A stretch of 62,031 bases of DNA from Planctomycetota bacterium (lineage in GTDB: Bacteria; Planctomycetota; Planctomycetia; Gemmatales; Gemmataceae): assembly GCA_016195405.1 (NCBI GenBank), contig JACPZP010000047.1, positions 1 through 62,031 of the forward strand, written 5' to 3'. The position numbers and the translations under genes are program-made. Each line of letters begins with the position of its first letter. The first letter of the stretch is position 1. Positions 22,236-30,678 of this stretch are shown here, in pieces. The notes beneath the pieces are model-generated. The model saw only the letters and a list, made by a program, of their open reading frames with translations, made no database searches and was not told the DNA's origin.

Positions 22236-22315
22236 GGCCCCCCTCTCCCCCCGCCTGCTTTGACTACTCCCCTTGCTGCACAGTCGTCGGCGGGGGGAGA
22301 GGGGCTGGGGGGGGT
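22236..22315. repeat. Left inverted copy of the C-rich hairpin
   Basis: Perfect 16-bp arms at 22240-22255 (cccctctccccccgcc) and 22289-22304 pair around a 33-nt loop, followed by ggctggggggggtg. The stop codon and proline-rich tail of the DUF559 gene lie inside this copy. Confidence 0.9.
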
Positions 22316-22620
22316 GCCGCGCGGCGTGTGCACCCAATACAAGCGTTGTAAATTGATTGCTTCACAGCCTCCGTATCGTCATAGACCTCAGTATTCCAAA
22401 AGCGCAGGACCTGCCACCCCTCCGACTCCAAAGAAGTCGTTCGAACTTGATCCCTGGGTTTGCGCGACAAGTGCGATTCTCCGTCTAACTCGACCACAAG
22501 CTTGCACTCGACGCAGGCGAAGTCCGCTACATACGCGCCAACGGGATGCTGTCGCCGAAATTTGAATCCGCCGAGGCGACGATTCCTCAATTCTCGCCAC
22601 AGCAAGGCCTCGGCTGGCAC
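22264..22620 (-). CDS. DUF559 endonuclease-like protein, probably frameshifted at the 5' end
   Basis: 118 residues from the GTG at 22620. The DUF559 core (Vsr/restriction-endonuclease-like fold) is clear: 'LLWRELRNRRLGGFKFRRQH', 'GAYVADFACVECKLVVELDG' and 'HLSRKPRDQVRTTSLESEGW', with catalytic-type D and E-x-D residues ('ADFAC', 'VELDG'). Ahead of the GTG, another frame offers an ATG at 22673 with 'MSHKRKTIDVAHTLAR', which looks like the normal N-terminus of the family, so a single-base frameshift near 22620-22625 is likely. The proline-rich C-terminus ('AAPPPAPLPPP') is encoded by the flanking repeat. DUF559 proteins are presumed DNA nucleases; their biological role is not settled. Confidence 0.8.
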   Translation of the reverse strand: MPAEALLWRELRNRRLGGFKFRRQHPVGAYVADFACVECKLVVELDGESHLSRKPRDQVRTTSLESEGWQVLRFWNTEVYDDTEAVKQSIYNACIGCTRRAAPPPAPLPPPTTVQQGE

Positions 22621-22678
22621 CTTGCCCTGGCGAGCGTGTGCGCGACGTCAATAGTTTTGCGCTTGTGGCTCATCGTCG

Positions 22679-22762
22679 TCCCCCCTCACCCCAGCCCCTC
22701 TCCCCCGGCCATCCATGTTTTGCAAGGTCGCAGTCGTTTCAGGCCGGGGGAGAGGGGGGGCC
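22679..22762. repeat. Right inverted copy of the C-rich hairpin
   Basis: It begins cccccctcaccccagc; perfect 16-bp arms at 22695-22710 (cccctctcccccggcc) and 22742-22757 enclose a 31-nt loop. It mirrors the left copy across the DUF559 gene and ends 12 bp before the stop of the MFS gene. Confidence 0.9.
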
Positions 22763-22773
22763 AGTCCATTCAT

Positions 22774-24105
22774 TCACGATGCCGCTTCCGCGAGCTCCTC
22801 ATCGGGCGGTTCGGGCAACATCAACGCGATTGCGGCTGCGGGCAAGAAGAGGAATCCCGCGTAAAGAAGTGCCATGCGGTAATCGCCCACCTTCGAGAAA
22901 AGCCCGAAAAACACCGTGCCCAGACCCGCAGCAATTCGGCCGAAGTTGTAGCAAAAGCCAGCGCCCGTGGTCCGCAAGAGGGTTGGAAAGAGCGGCGGCA
23001 TGTACATCGTGAAGAGAGCGAACACGCCCTGGCAGAGGCCGATGGCAATGTAGCCGTACCAAAGTGTTCGGTGATCGAGGGGTGTGCAATAGGTTGCGAA
23101 CATCGACAAGGCATAGCCCAAGCACAGCAAGGCAATGGCTCGTCGGTATTTCAAATAGCGCGCGATCAGGGCCGCGAGAAAATTTCCCGCGATAGACGAA
23201 ACGATAACCACCCAGACCATCTGGCTGACCAGGCGATCCTTGTCCGCCGCTTCCCAGGTGCTCAGGTTCGGCAGGTTCCGCAGATGCTGGACGTACCAGA
23301 ACAGAAATGCCCAGTGTGCCGTCAGCGCCAAAGCACAGACCAGAAGCGTCAACACGGTTGTACGGCGGATCGGGCCACGGAATAACTCGACGAAGCCAGG
23401 CGTGGCATGTGCGGACTGCTGCTTGGCCTTGTGCCATTCCTCGGTCTCGGGTACGGCGCGGCGAATCCAAAGGGTGAGGAAGGCCGGCAACACGCCGACC
23501 AAGAAAACATAGCGCTTGGGCGCTTCGGCCAAGACAAAGACCGCCAGAGCGGCAAGCATCACGCCCAGGTTGACGCCGGTTTGCAGCACCGCGGCCATCC
23601 ACGGCCGCCAGCGCCGCGGCCAAGTCTCCGACAGGAGCGATGCTCCCACCGCCCACTCGCCGCCGATGCCCAAGGCGGCCAAGAACCGGAAGATGAGCAG
23701 TTGCCACCACGTCTGCGCGAAAAACGACAACCCAGTGAACAGGGCGTAGGTGAGAATGGTCAGCATCAGCGCCCGACTACGGCCTATCCGATCCGCGATG
23801 CGCCCAAAGAACCCGCCGCCCAGCGCCCAGCCAATTAGGAAGGCCGCCTGAATCCAGGAGCCATAGTAGCCGACGCGCGGGTCGGACGTGTCGCCGATTC
23901 CCAGCAACACCGCGACAAAAGGAGCGGCCACCAGAACATAAAGGTGCATGTCCAGGCCGTCAAACAGCCAGCCCAGCCAAGCCGCGATGCCGGATTTCCA
24001 CTGTTGCGGAGACAGATCGCGCAGGCGCGTGACTTCTTGACCGATGGGTATCGAATTGGGAGATTCAACGACTGCGGTTATTGCGGGCACTTGGACAGGT
24101 TCCAT
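22774..24105 (-). CDS. MFS transporter, sugar / aromatic-acid : proton symporter type
   Basis: 443 residues with about 12 transmembrane helices. The cytoplasmic motif A after helix 2 is 'GRIADRIGRSRAL'; 'FRFLAALGIGGEWAVGASLLSE' is the helix-4/5 block typical of the metabolite:H+ symporter (MHS/AAHS) group. 'GWLFDGLDMHLYVLVAAPF' in helix 1 also fits that group. A central cytoplasmic loop holds 'AVPETEEWHKAKQQ'. The gene stands alone: the DUF559 unit lies downstream and the DUF1501 operon upstream. The likely substrate is a small carboxylate or aromatic acid, but this cannot be decided by eye. Confidence 0.9.
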   Translation of the reverse strand: MEPVQVPAITAVVESPNSIPIGQEVTRLRDLSPQQWKSGIAAWLGWLFDGLDMHLYVLVAAPFVAVLLGIGDTSDPRVGYYGSWIQAAFLIGWALGGGFFGRIADRIGRSRALMLTILTYALFTGLSFFAQTWWQLLIFRFLAALGIGGEWAVGASLLSETWPRRWRPWMAAVLQTGVNLGVMLAALAVFVLAEAPKRYVFLVGVLPAFLTLWIRRAVPETEEWHKAKQQSAHATPGFVELFRGPIRRTTVLTLLVCALALTAHWAFLFWYVQHLRNLPNLSTWEAADKDRLVSQMVWVVIVSSIAGNFLAALIARYLKYRRAIALLCLGYALSMFATYCTPLDHRTLWYGYIAIGLCQGVFALFTMYMPPLFPTLLRTTGAGFCYNFGRIAAGLGTVFFGLFSKVGDYRMALLYAGFLFLPAAAIALMLPEPPDEELAEAAS

Positions 24106-24359
24106 AGGCGGATGGTCTCATTAATAGGGCTTGCAGCTTTCGCTTAACTACCGCCGTTCACACGGCGGGGTGAACTGCACCGTAGCGCGTGGGGGGTATT
24201 TATGCGTGCAGCGCGATGCAATCCAAAATCCAACAAAGGGGAACCAGGGAGGGATGCCATCGTGCAAAACGTGTCTGTCGGGAGAAGTCGTTTCCATAAA
24301 TCACTCAATCGTAAAGCGTTACAAAATCACGCTCGGGGCGCTCGATTTTCAATCCATAC

Positions 24360-25826
24360 CTAGGTAAGAATACCATGGACGACGTGTGCTTCGTTCACGC
24401 CGGTCAGCCGTTCGCGCAATCCGTTTATCTCCAAAAAAAGCTGTTCGTGGTGCAATCCCAACAAGTGCAGGATGGTCGCATGCCAGTCCGGGACGCTCAC
24501 GCGGTTCTCGACCGCGGCCAGGCCCAACTCGTCGGTGGCGCCGTAGATCGTGCCGGCCTTGATGCCGCCGCCGGCCATCCAGGTGCAAAAAGCGTTCTTG
24601 TTGTGGTCGCGGCCGGCCTTGAGTTCGTCCCTGTCCGCGGGCAACTGCGCGATCGGCAGCCGGCCGAACTCGCCGCCCCAGACCACCAGCGTGCTCTCCA
24701 AGAGTCCGCGCTGTTTGAGGTCGCGCAAGAGCGCCGCAATGGGCTGATCGGTGCGCTCGCACGCGGCTTTGAGATCGGTCGCCAGCGTCGTGTGATTGTC
24801 CCAGATTTGGGCATTGATGTAGAGCTGCACGAAGCGCACGCCGCGCTCCACCAGTCGCCGGGCGATTAGACAGCGGCGGGCGTAGGAATCGGTTGGCGCT
24901 CGCCCCACGCCGTACATCTCACGCGTCGCTTGCGTTTCGCTCGATATGTCGAGAGCATCAGTCGCCGATACCTGCATGCGTGCGGCTAATTCGTAGCTGG
25001 CGATGCGGGCGTCGAGAGTTGGCTGGCCGGGGCGCTGGCGGCGATGAAGGTGGTCGAGCCTCGTCACCAGCTCACGCTCCGTCTGAACGACGGCTTCCGG
25101 TCGAGCCACGTCGGGCCGCAGATTCAGCACAGGAGATCCCGTGGAGCGAAAACGCGTCCCCTGGAACAAGGGCGGCAGAAAGCCCGATTGCCAGTTCTCG
25201 ACGCCGTTGATCGGCAGCCCGAGTGGGTCATCGAGCACGACATACGCAGGCAGATTCTGATTCTCGCTCCCCAGGCCGTAAACCACCCACGCGCCCAAGG
25301 TCGGTCTGCCCGGCCCCATTTTGCCCGATTGAATCAGGTAGATCGCCGGTTCGTGAGTCAAATTGGTCGTGTACATCGAGCGAATCAGCGCGATGTCATC
25401 GACCTGCCGTGCCAGGTGCGGCAGCGCCTCGGAGACCCACATGCCGCATTGGCCGTAGCGGGCAAACCTGAAAGGGCTGCGCATCAGCGCCCCAGCGCTT
25501 TGCGGGTTCTCGACTTCGCCGGCGATTCGGTCGAAGTAGGATTGGCCATGATGCCGGTCGAGCATCGGCTTGGGATCGAACAAATCCATCTGGCTTGGGC
25601 CGCCGTTCATGAAGAGATGAATGACCGACTTGGCCTTGGCTGGGATGTGTGGAGGACGTGGCCGAAGGTCGGCATGGACGGCGCCCGCGCCTTCGTCGGC
25701 GAAGAGGCGTGAGCCGCTGCAATCGTCGCGGCTCAACAAGTAGGTCAACGCGGCGCCGAGTATGCCGCCGGAGACGCGACTGAAAAGATCGCGACGACTT
25801 AAGGAAGGTTGTTCGAGCGCCGACAT
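24360..25826 (-). CDS. DUF1501 domain protein (exported sulfatase-like)
   Basis: 488 residues; the ATG at 25826 has AGAGGT eight bases upstream. A twin-arginine style leader is present ('SRRDLFSRVSGGILGAALTY'). 'HLFMNGGPSQMDLFDPKPML' is the hallmark DUF1501 block, and 'DNHTTLATDLKAACERTDQP' and 'VVWGGEFGR' are the central ones; the fold is alkaline-phosphatase/sulfatase-like. It is the second gene of a two-gene operon: the cytochrome-type protein ends 11 bases upstream. This pair is one of the most typical signatures of planctomycete genomes, with dozens of copies per genome; its substrate is unknown, though carbohydrate breakdown has been proposed. Confidence 0.95.
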   Translation of the reverse strand: MSALEQPSLSRRDLFSRVSGGILGAALTYLLSRDDCSGSRLFADEGAGAVHADLRPRPPHIPAKAKSVIHLFMNGGPSQMDLFDPKPMLDRHHGQSYFDRIAGEVENPQSAGALMRSPFRFARYGQCGMWVSEALPHLARQVDDIALIRSMYTTNLTHEPAIYLIQSGKMGPGRPTLGAWVVYGLGSENQNLPAYVVLDDPLGLPINGVENWQSGFLPPLFQGTRFRSTGSPVLNLRPDVARPEAVVQTERELVTRLDHLHRRQRPGQPTLDARIASYELAARMQVSATDALDISSETQATREMYGVGRAPTDSYARRCLIARRLVERGVRFVQLYINAQIWDNHTTLATDLKAACERTDQPIAALLRDLKQRGLLESTLVVWGGEFGRLPIAQLPADRDELKAGRDHNKNAFCTWMAGGGIKAGTIYGATDELGLAAVENRVSVPDWHATILHLLGLHHEQLFLEINGLRERLTGVNEAHVVHGILT

Positions 25827-25837
25827 TGCGTTACCTC

Positions 25838-28564
25838 TTAATCCACATAAAGCAAACTCGCCGAATTCATGATGGCGTGACAGTACGATGTCAATGCCTT
25901 CATCGTCGCTTCCTCACGATCGGTTTTGCCGGCGGCGGCCAGTTGTTTATTCCAACGCTCGGTGAGCTTATTCAAGGCATCCATGCCGATTTGCTTTTCC
26001 TCGCCAGTGGGAAGCCGGCTTAAAGCGATCCAATAAACGCCTTCGACTCGCTTCGCCGGATCGGTCCCTGCCTCGCGGCTCACCCGCTTGGCGAAGTGCT
26101 CGGCCAGTTCCTGAACCATGCCGTTATTCATCAAATGCAGTGCCTGCGGCGCGACCGTGGAGTCGCGGCGTTCGACGCAGTTGGGATTCATCTGCGGGAA
26201 ATCGAAGTTCTCCAAGTGCGTCGGTAACTGTTTTCGCATCATCTTCACGTAGATGAGCCGACGCCAGCCCTTCGTGGTCCCGGCCGGTGTCGCGAGCCCA
26301 TCGGCACGCACTTTGACAGCGTCCCCGGGACCGCACGGCGTCTCGTCCAGCCGGCCGGCGACCAGGAGCAGCGTGTCGTACAGTGCTTCGGCGTCGAGGC
26401 GAACCAGAGGCATGCGCGAATAAAGCGAGTTTTCCGGGTCGTGCTTCGTATGGTCCGCCGTCACGGCTGAACTCTGACGATAAGTGGCGCTCGTCATCAT
26501 AAGCCGGTGCATGGATTTCACGCTCCAGCCTTGCTTGACGAACTCACGCGCCAGCCAGTCGAGCAACTCGGGATGACTGGGAGGCGTGCCGCTTTTGCCG
26601 AAATTGCCCAGCGACTTGACGAGACCATTGCCGAAGTGATGTTTCCAGATCCGGTTGACCGCCACGCGTGCCGTCAGCGGATGGTCTGGTTGCGTCAACC
26701 AACGTGCGAATGCCAGCCGCCGGCCCGTTTGCTTGGCGCCGGGCCAGGGAGGCTTGACCTCAAACGGCGTCTTGCCGTCGGTCAGCACCGAAGGCACACC
26801 AGGCCCAACCAGCCGGCCGATGCTCTGCGGATCGCCGCGACGATAAATGTAAGTGGGCGACGGGTCTCCACGATCCCATAAGGCATGGATGCGCGGCTCC
26901 GGACGCTGCTTGTCTTTGGGCGCCTTTTTGTTCTGCTCCATCCAGCTCTGTCGTTCCGCGGTGGTGACGTGCGGCAGATTTCGTCCAGTGAGAATGTCCT
27001 GGCTCACCGGCCCGATGCCTGGGCGGATGTCCGGCTTGAGCCAATCGTACTCGTCGAGGGCGCCTTTGAAGACGGCCGCCAATCGATAATAGTCGCGCTG
27101 CGGGATCGGATCGAACTTGTGACTATGGCAGCGGGCGCACTTCATGGTCAGCCCCATCACCGCGGAGCCAAGCACTTCAATCTCGTCGGCGATCACTTCA
27201 ATTCGGTCGGGAATGAAACCGGTGATGTTCGCCCAGGTGGCGTCGGGGGCCATGCGCAGAAATCCGGTTGCCACCAGGTTGTCGTAGATCTCCTGGCCGA
27301 TCTCGGGCGCCTTCTCATAGTCGGCCAATTCGTCGCCGGCAAGTTGCTCGAGCAGGAACCGGGCGTACGGTTTGTCGGCGTTGAACGCGCGGATGACGTA
27401 GTCGCGATAGCGCCAAGCATGTGGCCGCGGAAGGTCTTGCTCGCGCTTCCCCTCGGAGTCCGCGTAGCCGGCCAGGTCGAGCCAATAACGTCCCCAGCGC
27501 TCTCCGTAACGGGACGAGGCAAGCAGCCGGTCAATCAGCTTTTCGTAGGCGTCCGGAGCACGATCCGTGAGATAGGCTTGGACCTCGACCGGCTCGGGCG
27601 GCAGTCCGGTCAAGTCAAAATGTACTCGTCGCATCAGCGTGGCTCGGTCTGCCTGCGGCGCGAGCGTGAGACCCTTGTCTTCGAGCTTCTGTAGGACGAA
27701 AGCGTCGATGGGATTGCGAACCCGCTTGACGTTTTGTACTTTCGGCACGGTCATTGGCTGAGGCGGCCGAAACGCCCAGAAGTCGCGGTCCTTGTCGGTC
27801 ACCAGCGGGTCGGGGGTCGTGGCGGCGATATCCGGCTCGACGACAACCTCGGGAGCGCCCGCGGCTATCCAGCGGGCGAGGGTGTCGATCTCGTCGGGGT
27901 CGATTGGCTTGACGCTCACCTCGACGAGCCGATCGCGAGGAGGCATCTGGCCGGCAAGAACCTTCTTGATAACCAGGCTTTCGTCCGGCTTGCCCGGAAC
28001 GATCGCCGGCCCCGATTTGCCTCCACGCAGCATGGCCACCTTGGTCCGCAGGTCCAGATTCGCTTCCTTCCGGTGCAAGCCATGACAGACCGCGCAATGG
28101 CGCAGCACGATGGGGATGACGTCGTGTTGGGTCAGCGCTTCCGCGGACGCCTTCGCGTTTTCATCCGAATCGAACTTCGCGCCCGCCGCAATCCAGCGCC
28201 GGATCGAATCCACTTCCGTGTCGCTGAGGCGATCCTTTTTCTTGGGCGGCATTTTTCCGCTGTGGACTTTCTCGAAAAGCAGACTTTCGTCCGGTTTGCT
28301 CGGCACGATCACGGCGCCTGATTCGCCCCCCTTGCGGATTCCGGAGGGCGTGCTTAGATCGAGGTCTGATCGATGAATGTTCTCGCCGTGACAGCGCGTG
28401 CATTTGGCCTGAAGCAACGGCTTAATGTCCCTCTCAAACGACGGCGGCGGTCGGGTCGATTGTGCCTTCGCCTGCGCGTCGGCGCCGAGAAGGGCATGGC
28501 GCACCGTTCCGGCTGTCATCAAGGCCAGGATCAGAAACGGAAGCAAGAAGCGCCTGCGTGGCAT
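25838..28564 (-). CDS. Planctomycete cytochrome c / DUF1549-DUF1553 protein
   Basis: 908 residues from the ATG at 28564 ([10 protein letters not shown]), chosen over upstream alternatives because of the GAGGTG ribosome-binding site. A signal peptide covers about 1-28. Two planctomycete cytochrome-c-like domains follow, with CxxCH haem sites 'CTRCHG' (about residue 54) and 'CAVCHG' (about 157). Next are DUF1549 ('[20 protein letters not shown]', '[20 protein letters not shown]') and DUF1553 ('[17 protein letters not shown]', 'SATYRQSS') blocks. It precedes the DUF1501 gene by 11 bases and is surely co-transcribed. The protein would be exported, binds haem, and probably works with its partner on an unknown substrate. 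Confidence 0.95.
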   Translation of the reverse strand: MPRRRFLLPFLILALMTAGTVRHALLGADAQAKAQSTRPPPSFERDIKPLLQAKCTRCHGENIHRSDLDLSTPSGIRKGGESGAVIVPSKPDESLLFEKVHSGKMPPKKKDRLSDTEVDSIRRWIAAGAKFDSDENAKASAEALTQHDVIPIVLRHCAVCHGLHRKEANLDLRTKVAMLRGGKSGPAIVPGKPDESLVIKKVLAGQMPPRDRLVEVSVKPIDPDEIDTLARWIAAGAPEVVVEPDIAATTPDPLVTDKDRDFWAFRPPQPMTVPKVQNVKRVRNPIDAFVLQKLEDKGLTLAPQADRATLMRRVHFDLTGLPPEPVEVQAYLTDRAPDAYEKLIDRLLASSRYGERWGRYWLDLAGYADSEGKREQDLPRPHAWRYRDYVIRAFNADKPYARFLLEQLAGDELADYEKAPEIGQEIYDNLVATGFLRMAPDATWANITGFIPDRIEVIADEIEVLGSAVMGLTMKCARCHSHKFDPIPQRDYYRLAAVFKGALDEYDWLKPDIRPGIGPVSQDILTGRNLPHVTTAERQSWMEQNKKAPKDKQRPEPRIHALWDRGDPSPTYIYRRGDPQSIGRLVGPGVPSVLTDGKTPFEVKPPWPGAKQTGRRLAFARWLTQPDHPLTARVAVNRIWKHHFGNGLVKSLGNFGKSGTPPSHPELLDWLAREFVKQGWSVKSMHRLMMTSATYRQSSAVTADHTKHDPENSLYSRMPLVRLDAEALYDTLLLVAGRLDETPCGPGDAVKVRADGLATPAGTTKGWRRLIYVKMMRKQLPTHLENFDFPQMNPNCVERRDSTVAPQALHLMNNGMVQELAEHFAKRVSREAGTDPAKRVEGVYWIALSRLPTGEEKQIGMDALNKLTERWNKQLAAAGKTDREEATMKALTSYCHAIMNSASLLYVD

Positions 28565-28704
28565 CAACACCTCAAAAGGACGCGTCGGAAGGAGTGGCCT
28601 ACGGACCCCATCGTGTAATGGAACTTATCCCATTCGACTTGCCGCACGTTGCCAAGTCAAGGCGCTTCTGATTTGGTGAAGGAGTAAATCGGGATCGCAT
28701 CACT

Positions 28705-29157
28705 TCAGGAGCCCATTCGGCTAACCAAGAGCGCTTCGATTACCGCCTTCTGTGATTTGGGAGGCAATTGACCAGGACACACTACACTGATCATCGTCGC
28801 GCCCTTGACTTGTTCTCCCGCGGCCTCTCGCAATTTGTCGTTCAGCAACTTCATTGCGGATTGGCCAATTTGCTTGGCGAGTGTGGTGCAAGCCAATTCG
28901 ATCCTGTCTTGTTTTCCGGCGTATTTTGGCGCCAGGAAGCACACCCCCACCTCCTTGGCATCTTTGGCCTTGCCGCCCAAAGAGACTCGGAGGCCGACAC
29001 CGCCGGCGCCCCACTTGAGGCTGCCGCCGGCCTTCGTCCACGCCGTCATGAGGGACTTGAAGAACGGGCCGGTGTCCTCGTCACACTCGGCGTAGAACTG
29101 ATCTGCGTCCATTTCACCCACTCGGCACTTGGCTTTCTCGTCGTAGAACGATGCCAT
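28705..29157 (-). CDS. Soluble protein of unknown function
   Basis: 150 residues from the ATG at 29157 (MASFYDEKAKCRVGEMD), chosen because GGAG lies about ten bases upstream. No signal peptide or membrane helix. The sequence is a mixed alpha/beta domain with 'GVCFLAPKYAGKQDRIELAC' in the middle; the C-terminus 'PPKSQKAVIEALLVSRMGS' looks helical. I recognise no family. It stands alone between the cytochrome gene (134 bp downstream) and a 368-bp gap. Codon use and length look genuine. Confidence 0.65.
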   Translation of the reverse strand: MASFYDEKAKCRVGEMDADQFYAECDEDTGPFFKSLMTAWTKAGGSLKWGAGGVGLRVSLGGKAKDAKEVGVCFLAPKYAGKQDRIELACTTLAKQIGQSAMKLLNDKLREAAGEQVKGATMISVVCPGQLPPKSQKAVIEALLVSRMGS

Positions 29158-29525
29158 CGTAAAATCTCCAGGTTTTTTCGGAGGTCGCGTGAGTAATCTT
29201 AACATGCGAGAATTGAGCATACATCCATCTTTAGGTGGATTCGGCTCAATTACGCGAGCGGGCGATCGCCGCCGAACGCGGCCGGACGCGGATGCTCGCT
29301 TTCCTTTCCATCGCCAATGTGCGATTCGGGCTCAACGTGTGCGTTTGGAATGCGTGGAACCGCCCACTCCGTGACGCCAAGCCATTCCGACAACGCTGAG
29401 GCGAGAATCCAAAACTGTGGTATGGCATAGTTACAGCAATCTCATAGCGAGAACATAGCGGACGTGGCATTGGAATTGCTCCCAGGACTGTGGTTTTGCC
29501 AGGACTTCTTACCGAGGACAAGGTC
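29158..29525. other. 368-bp intergenic region
   Basis: It lies between divergent genes and presumably holds both promoters. I see no gene, repeat or clear promoter box in it. Confidence 0.5.
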
Positions 29526-29912
29526 ATGCTCCCACGCAATGAAATCGACGCTTTTCAGCAACGTCTGACGACACTGATCAAGAAAATTCAAGGCAATCTG
29601 GGATCGCTTCGCGAGGAGGCCTTGCAGTCCACGGGAGGTGAGGCGAGCGGAAGCCTTTCCGACCTTCCGCTGCATCCGGCAGACCTTGCGGGGCGCCAAT
29701 TTGAGGAAGACGTTTCCCTGGCCCTGATCGGCAATGAGGAGCGGCTTCTGGAAGAGGTCGGCGCGGCCCTATCCCGCCTCGAGCAAGGGCGCTTTGGCCG
29801 TTGTGAACAATGCCGCAAGGCAATCGCCAAGAAACGATTGGGCGCGTTGCCGTATACCCGTTACTGTGCCGCCTGTGCAGCGGAGCAGGAATCCGGTCAG
29901 GATCAGGTGTGA
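29526..29912 (+). CDS. TraR/DksA-type C4 zinc-finger protein
   Basis: 128 residues from the ATG at 29526 (MLPRNEIDAFQQRLTTL), with a purine-rich GAGGACAAGG upstream. A helical coiled-coil N-terminus (about 1-80) leads to a C4 zinc finger: 'CEQCRKAIAKKRLGALPYTR' continues into 'YCAAC'. DksA-like proteins enter the secondary channel of RNA polymerase, some with ppGpp; the acidic coiled-coil tip usual in DksA is not evident here, so this belongs to the looser TraR/DksA family. A stress-related role is plausible. The alpha/beta hydrolase gene follows 18 bases later and is probably co-transcribed. Confidence 0.9.
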   Translation: MLPRNEIDAFQQRLTTLIKKIQGNLGSLREEALQSTGGEASGSLSDLPLHPADLAGRQFEEDVSLALIGNEERLLEEVGAALSRLEQGRFGRCEQCRKAIAKKRLGALPYTRYCAACAAEQESGQDQV

Positions 29913-29930
29913 GAAAAAAGAGGTGATATC

Positions 29931-30668
29931 ATGGTTGCCAAAGAAATCGCCGATCGAAAAGAAACACTCATCAAAGTCCGGTCGGGCACCCACCTCTTGG
30001 AGGGTATTCTTTGCGTGCCACCAGGATCAAAGGGCGTGGTGGTGTTCGCCCATGGCAGCGGCAGCAGCAGGCATAGCCCGCGCAATCAACTCGTGGCCCG
30101 GTCGCTTCAAGAGGCCGGCCTAGCGACACTTCTGATCGACCTTCTCGAAGAAAACGAAGCGGAAAATCGTGACAAGGTCTTTGACATCGAACTGCTCGCC
30201 AACCGACTCCAGGGCGCAGCCGATTGGTTGGGCGCCTACCCTGAAACCCGCCATCTGCGTCTCGGATACTTCGGCGCCAGCACAGGCGCCGGCTCTGCCT
30301 TGGTGGCTGCGGCGCGCCAACCGGAGACCGTCGGCGCGGTGGTCTCACGAGGCGGCCGTCCGGATCTTGCCTGGGACGATCTACCTAAGGTGGAGGCGCC
30401 GACCCTGCTCATCGTGGGCGGCAACGATGAACCCGTAATTCGGCTCAACGAACAAGCACTCGCTCAGCTTCAATGCCCGTGCCAACTTATCATAGTTCCT
30501 GGGGCCACACACTTGTTTTCCGAGCCAGGCACGTTGGAAAACGTCGCTATGCAAGCTCGAAAGTGGTTTCTGAAGTATCTGACGCATGGAACGCGCGGAT
30601 CATCCGAGGACGTGTCTGAAGAATTTGGCAACCGCGTGCCGCGAAGCGACATGGATCAGCAGTGCTGA
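29931..30668 (+). CDS. Alpha/beta hydrolase (dienelactone-hydrolase-like)
   Basis: 245 residues, no signal peptide. The full serine hydrolase triad is visible: nucleophile in 'GYFGASTGAG' (GxSxG), acid in 'IVGGNDEPV' and histidine in 'PGATHLFSE'. 'VVFAHGSGSSRHSPRNQLVA' supplies the oxyanion-hole HG motif. Short proteins of this type often sit next to phosphoribosyltransferases or stress genes and are called dienelactone-like, but the substrate is not predictable. It follows the DksA-type zinc-finger gene by 18 bases. It converges on the surface-protein gene at 30679. Confidence 0.88.
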   Translation: MVAKEIADRKETLIKVRSGTHLLEGILCVPPGSKGVVVFAHGSGSSRHSPRNQLVARSLQEAGLATLLIDLLEENEAENRDKVFDIELLANRLQGAADWLGAYPETRHLRLGYFGASTGAGSALVAAARQPETVGAVVSRGGRPDLAWDDLPKVEAPTLLIVGGNDEPVIRLNEQALAQLQCPCQLIIVPGATHLFSEPGTLENVAMQARKWFLKYLTHGTRGSSEDVSEEFGNRVPRSDMDQQC

Positions 30669-30678
30669 GAAATAATCA

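Larger units (their letters stand above)
22236..22762. mobile_element. Candidate mobile unit: DUF559 gene between inverted C-rich hairpins
   Basis: Two copies of one hairpin repeat lie in mirror orientation on either side of a single DUF559 endonuclease-like gene; in both, the GGGGCTGGGG/CCCCAGCCCC half faces the gene. The layout resembles REP-transposase units, where a small nuclease is bracketed by its repeat. No target-site duplication was identified. Mobility is an inference. Confidence 0.5.

Noticed and set aside
24131..24367. 78-codon open frame between the MFS and DUF1501 genes
   Set aside because: No ribosome-binding site, no coding character, and it overlaps the end of the DUF1501 gene.
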